From assembly GCA_003427395.1 (NCBI GenBank), contig BFEA01000459.1, positions 142,883-176,006 on the forward strand: a stretch of 33,124 nucleotides of DNA, written 5' to 3'. Position 1 is the stretch's first letter, and each line of letters begins with the position of its first letter. Position numbers and translations under genes: made by a program. This stretch comes from Chara braunii. Taxonomy: Eukaryota > Streptophyta > Charophyceae > Charales > Characeae. The notes under the pieces were generated by a model. That model saw only the letters and a list, made by a program, of their open reading frames with translations, was not told the origin of the DNA and did no database searches. Below are positions 21,060-30,829 of the stretch, piece after piece.

Positions 21060-21990
21060 GGATTTTTTTACGGTTTAGCGTTCTCATACCCCCCCTACTT
21101 CCCCTTTCCATTCGGGCACCCTGGACCCGAGTCACCCTTTCCCCTTTGCGGACGCCCGCACTCGACTCACTAATGTCGCCCGTTCTTTCTACCATGGACT
21201 CCCCCCTACGCCCTCCGCTCACACTGACCTCCTTTGGCCCCCTCCAGTCCGGCCCGTCATCTCCCCATAGTCGACGGCATGTCACAAGCCGCCGATGCGG
21301 TGTCGAGCGCATCGGTCCGGCACCACACGTGGCAGCACGGGACCCTCTCGGTCGCGTCACTCAGGAGTTGGACCAACCTCGTCACGAACACACAAATGGA
21401 GTTTCCTTAGGCCGCTCCGGCCGAGTGCGCCAGCCATACCTCTCGTGAGCCCCTACGACAGGATAGGGTCTACGCGAGGCACAACTTACCTCCACCTTAC
21501 GGGACCTGTCACCTCCCTTCGGTGGGCGTATCCCCGCCGAGCTACCGGTCCACAGTACGAAAGCTAATCAGTTGCAATTGCAGAGGTGGACCAACCGAGG
21601 GCGTTTTTCGTTCGCTGTAGCATAGGGGGTACGCGCGGTAGTACGTCTATCGGGCCCGCACGCGAACCGACATCTTGGGGGGTTGAAGTCCCAAGCGCGA
21701 CTCATCACTGGTCGACTAGGACGCATCCCACACACCACGCGCACTCCACTTTATGAACACAAAAATAAAACACACACACACACACGTACAACACGACACA
21801 ACACAAACAACGCGACAACGCTCCTAGCCCCTCGGTAGTCAACCCATAACTTCCCACTGCGAAAATTTGATAGGCGTCGCGCGCGAGACTTAGTATAAAA
21901 CTGCGCGGACGCAGGGCCTACTCATATTGACTAGCAATGCAAACGTACGCAAGCAGTCGCAATGATGACGTACCATGTAGTGCCCACACT
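21060..21990. other. GC-rich region without a recognisable gene
   Basis: An open frame at 21,146-21,448 contains an ATG in a favourable context (ACCATGG, 21,191-21,197), but the product is proline- and arginine-rich with no domain, and competing frames are equally long. A short (CA)n run lies near 21,768-21,784. A TATAAA motif at 21,895 stands in a block whose parts (a (C/T)TA(G/A)TATAAA motif, then GCGCGG(A/C)(C/T)GCAGG) are echoed at about 22,469-22,490. This suggests a diverged duplication about 577 bp apart. Confidence 0.4.
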
Positions 21991-21997
21991 CACGCGG

Positions 21998-22130
21998 CCC
22001 TCGTTAATCTCGAGGGTCGCGTTCGACGCTCAAGTGTCGGCTGACACGTGCCTTGAGGGTTAATCTCTGGACGCCAGACAACCGCCATGCGCGGTTGAAG
22101 ACCACACACCCTCTTCTGCACTCTGTGCAG
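21998..22130. repeat. Cluster of four consecutive short hairpins
   Basis: Within 133 bp four separate perfect or near-perfect stems follow one another. CCCTCG/CGAGGG is at 21,998-22,016. A two-step stem CTCAAG + GTGTC with GACAC + CTTGAG is at 22,029-22,057. AACCGC/GCGGTT is at 22,080-22,096, and CTGCAC/GTGCAG at 22,116-22,130. A fifth, GGGTACC/GGTACCC, lies at 22,339-22,367. The stems are unrelated in sequence. No coding frame explains them. Confidence 0.65.
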
Positions 22131-22548
22131 AGCGGGTGGTACACAGGTCCATACTTGTGATGGCAGTCATTTCTTGCTGCCCTGGGGGTAAGTCCTACTC
22201 CAGGTCTGGTTGGAAGTCAAAGGGTTTGACTTTGACGGCTGCCACAGACTACAACGTCCAACCATAAAAATCTCTAAAAAGCAAAAGAATGAGAATAGGG
22301 CGGAGGTTCCCTTATTCCAATGAAAATTCATGATCTTGGGGTACCCTCCTCTTTTCGGGTGGTACCCGCGGCCTATAATAATCCCAAGCGTTCGCATATA
22401 TGTGCGAGTCCCTTCGATCCCATAACCTTTAGACGCTAGGGCGGGAGAACATCGCGTGCAAGATACTAATATAAAGTCGCGCGGCTGCAGGCTAGTCCCA
22501 TACCAACCAACGATGTCAGTCATATGTGGTAGTCGCAGCTCCGGCCTC

Positions 22549-22615
22549 GCGATATTGAATGGCCGAAGGAATATATCGTGAGGGGTCACCCCTCACGATA
22601 TTGAACGGCTGAGGG
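22549..22615. repeat. 13-bp inverted repeat within a direct repeat
   Basis: ATATCGTGAGGGG (22,573-22,585) and CCCCTCACGATAT (22,589-22,601) form a perfect stem closed by TCA. The same segment sits in a direct duplication: CGATATTGAATGGCCGA (from 22,550) and CGATATTGAACGGCTGA (from 22,596). The right arm of the hairpin thus overlaps the start of the second direct copy. Confidence 0.8.
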
Positions 22616-23314
22616 GCATGTCGTTTAGCCCTCCCGACATTTCTGCCTTCAGGGTTGGGTGTCTCGACGGCCAATGTAGATAGGCTCTGTACAAGGGGAA
22701 TTTCCTCCCCTGCAGAGTCTAGGGCTTGGGATGTCCTGAACAACGACCTTGAATCTCGTCCCAGGACCAACGTTCGACTAAGAAACCCCCAAGGAGCAAA
22801 CAAGCAAAATAAAAGGTCTTCCCTATGCCTTACAGTCTTAACCTCCAAACAGGTTTATAACACGGGGCCCTTTAGGCCTCACGAACACCCACCATAGGCA
22901 CACCCGAGCATACATGCATAAGGGAGATAGAGTTGCGACAATCACTTCTCACAGGCACAGTGGGACTCCTCACTACCATATGTATATATATGGGATTGCA
23001 GGCAATCCAAATCCAAAATCCGAGCCACATGACATACCTGCAATCACATCAAGAATTGAACGACAGAACACGCACTACACGGAGTCAACCCCAACCAATC
23101 TCCGCACTCATACCCCTTGCTTTAGCCATGCAAGCCCCAACCTCCTGTCCAACCAACCATAATTAAATACTCAGTACCTTTGCCAAATGGCCATTTAATA
23201 AAAGTCCGGGTGAAACCCTTAACAAAAAAGAAAGTTACCAGGGCTAAGACCTTTTAGGTTGAGTATGGAGAGTGAGTTGGAATTGAGTCGTAGACCGACG
23301 AATCGACAACCGAC

Positions 23315-23333
23315 CTGTTATCTGTGATAACAG
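23315..23333. repeat. Perfect 8-bp hairpin
   Basis: CTGTTATC (23,315-23,322) and GATAACAG (23,326-23,333) with a TGT loop. Confidence 0.75.
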
Positions 23334-23476
23334 AAGAGGACCCTCGTAGGATCAAGCTGAATCTAATCCAGATCCTTGAATCGACTGATTAAGAGGACTT
23401 GTAAATCCCAAGCTAAACCTATAAGTCCTTAGAGGACAATCACAATCCTATTCCAAGAGTCTGCCTAACTAACTAA

Positions 23477-23555
23477 GCTTAAGTCTACCCTTAAGCAGTG
23501 TCCAAAGCAAAGGTAGACCTTGGCAGAGTTTCCCCAATACAGGGTGGATTGCCAA
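23477..23555. repeat. Overlapping, mutually exclusive hairpins
   Basis: GCTTAAG (23,477-23,483) pairs with CTTAAGC (23,490-23,496). Its loop contains most of GTCTACC (23,483-23,489), which alternatively pairs with GGTAGAC (23,512-23,518). Directly downstream TTGGCA (23,520-23,525) pairs with TGCCAA (23,550-23,555), enclosing TTTCCCCAATACAGGG. The first two stems share base 23,483 and interlock, so they could be alternatives. Confidence 0.55.
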
Positions 23556-23596
23556 AATCGCCACCTGTCAAAATATAACCTATCTCCTCTAAAACT

Positions 23597-23960
23597 GAGA
23601 AAATTTCGTCAGCGCTTCCTGTAGAAAAAGTGTCTTTTCAGAATTTATATGAGCCCGAATATGAACTTAGAGATAGTCTTAGACTTCTCAAAGTCCAATT
23701 TTGTCTAACTCCCTGAATTAGTAAAAATTTGGGCAACACTCCCTTTAGAAAATGAGACTTCTCATATTTTTACTAAGTCATATATGAACCTTGGACATGT
23801 TGAACTTTGAAAATTCAGAAATTTGACTAACCCCTCGGATTTGCAGAAATTTCGGCAGCGCTTCCCGTAGAGAAAGTAGCTTACCAAAATTTATACAAGC
23901 CTAAGTATAACAAAAGGCCTCAGAAAATGCGAGAATTAGTCTAAGTAAAAAAACTTAGCT
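23597..23960 (+). repeat. 123-bp tandem repeat, three copies
   Basis: The core AAATTTCGGCAGCGCTTCCC, with variants, recurs at about 23,599, 23,724 and 23,847, a spacing of 122-125 bp. Each is followed by (C/T)TGTAGA-type, GAAAAAGT or AGAAAGTA, an AATTTATA segment and CTAA-CTCC before the next unit. An earlier relative, GGCAGAGTTTCCCC, is at 23,522. No coding frame is present. The form suggests internal repeats in the noncoding part of a large retroelement. Confidence 0.75.
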
Positions 23961-24186
23961 AAAAAAATGCAGGAATTGAACTAACTCCTATCGCTGTAGC
24001 ACGTGGTGAGCCTCTAAAGCAACTACCTGTCAACCTGAAACTCAGACCAAGTGGTAGTCTTACTTAGCCACATGCAGGCAAAACCACGACAGTAAGTACT
24101 CTCACCAACCGCAAGTCCTTAGCAAACAATAATTCATTCTCCCTCTGTGACTTACCCCTGTATACCCAACTTACATAAGGCATAGG

Positions 24187-25120
24187 TCAGGCCACCTGAA
24201 CTTACAGAGCGCGCCCAACTTAGCTAGGCCTAAAGTGAGATCACCTAAACTTATAAAGCGCATCTGACTTAGCCAAATATACACAAAACACAAGGCACAA
24301 CAACTTTTCTCTTCCTTGGGCATATGACTAGACCACTCTAGTCGCCTTGAACCATCTAAATAGCCAAGTTATATATATCTCTCTGAACTTAATCCTCAAA
24401 GTGGATGTAAGGCTGAGCCGCTCAACTTAGAACACTGCTCAACCTGCCCAGGTTTACCTACAGTTATATCTCTTAATTATACTCTCGTCAATTGTGATAA
24501 GCTATAGCCAGACTACCTAGACTTATAGAGCGACCCGACTAGCCTGTTCCTAATAACATAGTAATATAGTATAACCAAATTATAGCCATTGGGTTCCAAC
24601 ATGTGCGAGGCATTGGGTCAGACTACCTAAACTTATAGAGCGGTCTGATCCCCTGTCAAGTTCGTTCCTCTCCGATCCAGTCTGTGCGAGGCAGCGGGTC
24701 AGGCCACCTAAACTTATAGAGCGGCCTGCCTCCTGCCAGAATTACTCCCTCGAAATGAAACAGGAAGAGGGCTGAACCACCTAAACTTATAGAGCCGTTC
24801 AGACCTCCTCGTTTAGAACCAAAAAAATGACAAAATACCCAAGTAAAACAAGACAACCCAAGACATCTAAACTTATAGAGCGTCTTGGGTCCCTGAAAAT
24901 CACTCACAGTCACCCTCCCAAGTCAGAGCAGTCAGGTCACCTAAACTTATAAAGCGTGTTGACCCTCCATGCAAGTCACAGCCCCGAGTCTCCCCAAACT
25001 TATGGGGACTTCCCAGCCTCCAAAGCCATCAGGCCACCTAAGCTTATAGAGCGGCCTGATGCTCCATGCAAGTCAAAATAAACAAGCGTTGGGCTTCCCC
25101 AAACTTATGGGGACCTCCCA
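24187..25120 (+). repeat. Array of ~11 hairpins with one loop and differing paired stems
   Basis: The motif ACCTAAACTTATAGAGCG (small variants) occurs near 24,193, 24,242, 24,515, 24,625, 24,706, 24,779, 24,865, 24,939 and 25,036. A shorter form, CCCCAAACTTATGGGG, occurs at 24,992-25,007 and 25,097-25,112. Most copies are enclosed by complementary arms whose sequence changes from copy to copy: GTCAGAC/GTCTGAT (around 24,617-24,649), CAGGCC/GGCCTG (24,700-24,728), CTGAAC/GTTCAG (24,772-24,802), ACCCAAGAC/GTCTTGGGT (24,856-24,890) and CATCAGGCC/GGCCTGATG (25,027-25,061). The 24,242 copy has six of seven pairs and the 24,939 copy six of eight. Those near 24,193 and 24,515 have little or no stem. 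Spacing is 40-270 bp. No protein frame spans it. Confidence 0.85.
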
Positions 25121-25837
25121 GCCTTAGCGACCCAGTCAAACTGCACACAATACTGCCTTCCTCCCAACCTTCCCCCAAATGCAACTTCCTTTGTTCACAA
25201 TCTGCTTTCAGGCAACAAACAAATCTGAAACTGACATCGCACACACATTCCTTTACTTAGTCTGAGTTCATGTCCTGAAAGTGAAACCAAAATCAGAGTA
25301 CAGGATTCACGTGATATACTCAGTCAAACGTAGAAAGACGTACAGATAGGGGTTATAACTGGGTTTATAGGAGTCAAGGGATTACCACTCAGTTCCCTGC
25401 CTCCAGGACTTCGCCTGAGTCCCGGCAGGGCTCCCGCAATCGGTGGGGCGAACCTCCCACAAGGCCTTGATGTGGGTTACGGGCTACAAGTCTGCCTGCC
25501 GCCTTCCTCTCAGAACCAAAAAACGAGACTTAGATTTAGAAAGACAGAATGAGAGGTTTCAGACGCTCGAGATCAAAGGAGGGTGCACTCAGACTCATAG
25601 GAGAGGGTCTTCAAGTCTTTATGCGCCTGAGGGTCCCGCAATGGCTGCCAATCAAAGATAGTAGCTTGGTCAGACCGCAGTCGACCCCGTAAGTCCACCT
25701 CTCCTAACGAGCTGCCCAAATTGCAGCAATAGCCCCCCCCCTTTTTAGCGGCCTTAACCCTTCCGCAAGCTCGTCACCCGAAGGGTATTGGCTACAGGCA
25801 ATCCTGGAACCTTGTGGCTCATCTTCTGCTACTCCAT

Positions 25838-26210
25838 CCGGTAGGATGAACAGTGCACAGGCTAATCAACCAAGTCTGCGCTTTACGACCACCCTTCTTC
25901 GTGTGTGCAGGCTGATGGGGGAAGCGGCACACCGGCCAACGGATGAATCTGTAGTTCCCGCGGCCGGTCTGCTGCAACTCTAACCAGCAATTAGAGCACT
26001 GCCTCGGCTAGTTGGTGAACCTTTAGCTCCGCAGCCGCCCCCCTCGCGTCACCATTCCGCAGGATAGGCCGTGCTCAACCTTCAATTCGCGTCTGGCCTC
26101 CTTACTGCTCCGACTGCTGGGACGAACGACACACTGGTCAACGAGTAAACTCCCAGTTTCCCGGCTGGCCTCACGCCCTTTCTCTCAGCAGGATGAGCAG
26201 TGCATCCACT
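25838..26210. repeat. Degenerate GCAGGATGAGCAGTGCA-type repeat
   Basis: Six diverged copies of two alternating modules are seen. One reads (C/G)(A/T)AGGAT(G/A)(A/G)(G/A)C(A/C)GTGC, at about 25,838, 26,056 and 26,187. The other reads CAC(A/T)(C/G)(C/T)GG(C/T)(C/T)AACG(A/G)(A/G)T, later followed by a CAGTTTCCCGGC-like end, at about 25,928, 26,000 and 26,131. Copies are 60-130 bp apart. No coding frame. A good stem also lies just beyond (CCTTCCTC with GAGGAAGG, about 26,590-26,628). Confidence 0.5.
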
Positions 26211-28860
26211 GAAGCAAACACAACTAAACTTTCAGGCATATGTCGCTCATGCAAACTGCCCCTTCAATAAGTAGGCACATGCCCTCACACCATCGCCCCT
26301 TACCTCCCTATCAGTCCATACTTACTCAGGTAACCTGACTCTAGTCACCGCTGGATCCGAACTCACGTCTGCAATTCAACAACTCTGTGTATGCGTCAAT
26401 CGAGCAGCCTGCGATATACAAAAATGAGAAGGAATCTTCCACAAGAGCATGCCCAGATACACCACTCGCAACTCAGCATACGAATTCGACCGATCACGTA
26501 AACTCGGCCAGGTACGCATTACCTTCTTCCAACAGACCTCCCCTCTGCTAATTTCCCCTGTCAATCGGCTCGACTTGTTTTCCCTGCGCAGCCTTCCTCT
26601 TCGACAGTAGCTCCACCCGTCGAGGAAGGTAGGCCTCCCTTCTCTCTTCAAGGAGCCAAGTCAAGGTAGGTCTTCGGCGAAACTGGGGAGCGATTCACCG
26701 CCACTCAGGAGCCCACCACGACGAGCCAAGGAATCGCTATGAACCTGTTGCTGAAGCACGACCAAATGCATTCAACACTCCGCCGTTTCACCCTGCGCGC
26801 AACTACCTCCTGCCGGCATACCAAGCAACGCCCCGGTCGACAGGTAAGCCGCCAATCACACCGCCCACCTCCCGTTATCTCCTCCCTGACCTGAACAAGC
26901 CAAGTTTGAATGAACCTTCTGCCATGTCATGAGCGGATACACTCCCGGTGCTTCTTCACTCCCGCCATGGCTTCACGCACCTCTTTTATCCCATCCCTCT
27001 CCCTCTACTAACCTTTTGCAGAAACTAACCATATATTCGGATTCGCGCGCCTTGAAAACCCCTAGCACGACCCCCCCCCCCGCCAAGATCCGTCGAGAAA
27101 CGCACAAAACGCCCCATCTCTGTTGCGCCCTGCGTGCCTCTCCGCCATCTCCAACTCTCCTCTACTCCGCGTGTACCCGGCCCGCCTTCACGTCTTCGTT
27201 CACCCCGGTTTCCCACGGTTGTCGTCAACACTTCGTCACTCCTTTCCCGTAGCGCCGCTCCCTCAGTATCCGATTTCAGCAAAGCAGAAACTGGTAGCAA
27301 AAAAAGTCGACACGTACGGCCCCTCCTGCGCTTTATATTTTTCATTCGTGCGTAGGGGCCGTGCCAACTCCTCTGTATCGTTCCAATTTTAGCAGATGTC
27401 GCGAAGGAATTTTGCTCGCCCAGCACCCCGCGGCTCTTCGAAGTTCGTGCGGCCAAAGGCCGCCTTGCCTCTGCGCACAAACCTAACCCATGTTCTAGAA
27501 TTTATGCGTGCCAGCCTTGCGCGGGGGTCATACGAATCTTCCCTATATCATCTCAACTCTTACGGATACTCTGAGAGGTCTGCACAAGACAGCGCCCCAC
27601 AACACTTGCTATGCCTGGATGGCTCTGGCCCCCCATTTTGCCTCTCGCACGCCCCTACCCTGCATCCCGTCCAGGTTCACTCTCGGACTTCCCCTCGTTG
27701 GCTATGCAGATCTCCTCTACCTCACTCAGATTCTTTCCGAGGAGGATCCGCCACAATTGCGCCCCCACTCACTTAGCTCTTTCCCGCATGGACCTGGCCT
27801 CTCCTTTGGGGTCTATACATGTGAGCCTTGCACATGGGCCAGGCAAATCTCCTTTATATCGTTCTCAGATCTCCCCAGTGGCCGCATCAGTAAGTTGGCC
27901 AGTCCTGCGAAACTCGACTTTTCAATTTTGGTCCCTCAGCCCCCATCATCTGAGTTAGGCGGCGGTCTGCGCTCCCACATTATATGAGTATACCCAACGA
28001 ATTGGGCTGCTGGCCCCAAGACGTGGCCATCCATCCCTTAAACGGCTCTAACCAAAGCAGGAAAAAAATTGGGATGGCCCCTAGAATGAAGAAGGGGGAT
28101 CGTTTGGAAGGGAAAACGAGCCGTGGGCCCTACCAATCCTCCCACAGCCTTGCGGCGCGGATCCACGGTCGGACTCCCTCGATGAAACAAAAGGGGGATA
28201 GTCCCGCGGGATCCTCGACCCCCTCTGCTTTTCGCTGCTCCGCCGTTCCCGCGCCGCTGTTCGTTGGCCTCGATCCCTGAACCCTCGTAGTAACAGTCTG
28301 CCGCCGTAACTATAGGGCTATGCCCAAGCCTGAGACCAACGCCCGCAGAATACCATACAAAGCAGTGCAGCGCGGCGCTCAGGGCCAACAACCCATTTGT
28401 GCGGCTCCCCAGCACCCGCGCCGCCATGCCATCATTGCCCCGCGCGCTATCCTACGCCGCCCCGTTCACTGCCCGAAGTCGCGCCGTCGCTGTCGGTGCC
28501 GTCGTCGAGGTCGTTCTCTGCACCGGCGCATGTCTCAGTCAAACATACCAATCAAAAGTAAAATATCCCTAAATCCTAGGTTGATCAAGAGAAGAAAAAT
28601 AAACCGACCGGTGCCCGCGCTGGCTTTACAATCAACGGTAGAAACGGGATCACGCGCGCCTTAAACCTACGCGCCCACGCACTCCCTCCTTCTAGACCCC
28701 ATAGTCAACTTTTAGTCACCACACTGCCGCAACTCGCACAATCTTCTCAAAAATTCTAAGCCGAACTTATTCTTTGTCACTTGCAAAAACCAGGACGGAT
28801 ACCCTTGTAAGGGTATTCGCATCGACAACGACGACGACCTCGGCACCAGGCTTCATACCC
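26211..28860. other. Gene-free region upstream of the gypsy remnant
   Basis: No recognisable gene. Composition shifts from balanced to GC-rich. By position it could hold the 5' LTR and leader of the gypsy element, but I found no primer-binding site or matching terminal repeat. A hairpin ATACCC/GGGTAT lies at about 28,799-28,816. Open frames up to 159 codons (27,508-27,987) have no domain. Confidence 0.4.
27504..27870 (+). repeat. Three diverged copies of an AATCTCC-TATATC-TCTCAGA module
   Basis: Near 27,514-27,550, 27,690-27,731 and 27,824-27,870 the sequence repeats (A/G)ATCT(C/T)CC(T/C)TATATC or CTACCTC followed by TCTCA(G/A). The first and third are also preceded by GTG--AGCCTTGC and GGG. 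Spacing is about 173 and 137 bp. The copies fall in different reading frames, so the repeat is not a protein repeat. Confidence 0.45.
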
Positions 28861-30740
28861 ATGCCGGCGAACCAGGGCAATCAGCCCTAGGGGGATCTGC
28901 ACACCCTCCTCACCTCCCTCCTTGCGCCCTTACTGGTGCAGGTGGCGACTCTTGCTGCTTGTATGCGGCAACTCCAGGACGTTGGCCGCTCTTTCTCTCC
29001 CCACTCTCTCTCTTCCCTGGCTCCCAATCCGGGTCCTCAGTCCTCTGACATGGTGGCCACAATGGAACTTCCTCCTCCGCTGCCCCCGACCCTACCATCC
29101 TGGTGACCGTTCACGCTTCTGGTGCGACGGCAGCCACAAGCCAGGCCTTTCCTCACCCTACGGGCGCACCTGCCCAGATTTTGGTCACAACGGTCACGGA
29201 ACCATAACCCTTTGCCGCGGTCTCAGCTTTTTCGGGTGCCCCGTTTCTCCCTCCTCTTCGCACGACCACAACGGCATCTGGCTCTCCCCCTCATGGGATG
29301 CCCTCCGCCGCTCGTGCGTCTACTTCCCCCATTCTTTCTCCTAGTACTACTCCTCGCTCGATCTATGACCGTCGTCTTGAGACCGAGCTTGCCCAGATCC
29401 GGGCCGGCCTCGCCCTTTTACGCCTTCAACCACCCCTACCATCACAGGTGGCCGCGCCTTCAGGGGAACCCCCTTCTTCCTCTACTCTTCCATCCATGCA
29501 GGCTTGCTTCCCCCTCCCTGCACCCCCTCCACCCCCATCCTACCTCCTTCCTACTCCCTCGGTTGCTGCTACCTCTTCTATCGCAGCTCCCTCGCAACCT
29601 GTCGTTGTTGCCCCCGCCGGTCTCCCACGTGGCCTGGGCGTACAGTCAGTTGTGCCCCCTTCCCCAGGACCTGCGCCGATTTACTCGGCCGTAGCGCAAA
29701 CCTCTCTGCTCCTCAATCTCCTCTCCGCCAAAACGGTGGTGCACCCCTCGTCCGCTTAACGAACACTGCCTTGTATGACGGCACAAGAATACGCGTGTCT
29801 CGATGGCTACAATCTGCCACCCGCACGCTTCAGCTCATGGGCGTCCCACCCGAAACGTGGGTGACTCACCTCTCCACACGCCTGCGTGGCGGTCCTTTCG
29901 ACGTCTGGGAGGATTTCTACACTCACTCCCTTCATGAGGGTCGGACCCCGACCTTCATGGATTTTCAAGCGTTCCTTGAGGATCGCTTCGGAGCCCGACA
30001 TGACGTGACTGACGCCTTCGAGCGTGTCGTCAGTACACGTTGGTCTGGCTCTGGTGGCGCGGCCAGCCTGAACCTCCACATCCAGGTCTTTCAGGACGCT
30101 CGCCTCATTTGTGATGCTTCCCTCACGATAGTTTCTTGGTCAGCCTTCTCCTTGAGTACTGCTTCGAGTGATGGCGGTATGACTTCACATCGGCCCCGCA
30201 GGCTTACGAGGCCGCCAAGACTCATCAGCGGATGCGGGTCCGTCTTCAACACACTTCCTCCTCCCAGCCTCAGCGTACTAGTTACACTCCCTCCTTCTCT
30301 CACGATACTTCCTAGCGTCGTTCCACTTTCCACGGTCGTCCCCGTCGTTCCACGCAGCAGGGCCATTACTTCTCGCGCCGCTTCAGCGAGCTCGAGTATG
30401 GTGAGCAGGACGCTGTTGCCTGAGGGTGACCACAACTCGAGTATGGTGACCTCTGTGAGGCCGTCCGCTACCACCTGGAGGACTCTACTCTCCCTATAGT
30501 CGAGCGCCTCCAACTCGCCCTCTCTACCCTCTTCCGGGCACGCAACCGCTCTGGTCATGCTGGCGTGTCGACCCCCAGGTCCCTCAGCAGGACCTCCCTC
30601 AGGGCTTTGTCCCTCCTCGCGGTGTCCTTTCTGTCGAGGAGCGCGCGGCCATTTTCGGCCGGCGTGGGTGTTTGCGTTGCCGCTAGGACGGTCATACCTC
30701 CTCGCGGTGCCCTTACACCGCCGCCCTCGACCGCCACTAC
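28861..30740 (+). pseudogene. gag: Ty3/gypsy gag remnant with CCHC zinc knuckle
   Basis: A plausible start is the ATG at 28,861 (MPANQGNQP, then TAG). The coding trace moves through three frames: 28,861-29,097, 29,103-29,757 and about 29,745-30,115. It returns to the first frame from about 30,127. The N-terminal part is Pro/Ser/Ala-rich with a short coiled-coil-like LETELAQIRAGLALL near 29,375. The capsid-like core contains VSRWLQSATRTLQLMGVP, then WVTHLSTRLRG, then FQAFLEDRFGARHDVTDA (29,795-30,020), the usual retrotransposon gag pattern. The knuckle CLRCR-DGHTSSRC is at 30,669-30,710 with every C and H in CX2CX4HX4C spacing but an in-frame TAG between them. Gag would package element RNA. 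Confidence 0.85.
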
Positions 30741-30829
30741 ACTAAGCTCTCTCGCCAGCGTCGTGCTGCGTCCCCCCCGGCGTCTCACATCCCCGGGGCA
30801 CCTCCTAGCCACAGTGCAGTGTACACTTG

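Noticed and set aside
21146-21567. Possible 5' coding exon with ACCATGG
   Set aside because: The product is low-complexity Pro/Arg/Ser, overlapping frames are similar in length, and no splice-supported continuation or domain could be seen.
24187-25120. CRISPR-like array of a repeated motif
   Set aside because: The constant part is a hairpin loop, spacing is irregular (40-270 bp), no cas genes are present and the surroundings are eukaryotic retroelements.
27508-27987. 159-codon open frame upstream of gag
   Set aside because: It overlaps a nucleotide repeat whose copies fall in different frames, competing frames are nearly as long, and no domain is visible.
28700-28860. Primer-binding site and 5' LTR end of the gypsy element
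   Set aside because: No match to the common tRNA-Met or tRNA-Asp primer complements was seen, and the second LTR is outside or lost, so no LTR can be drawn.
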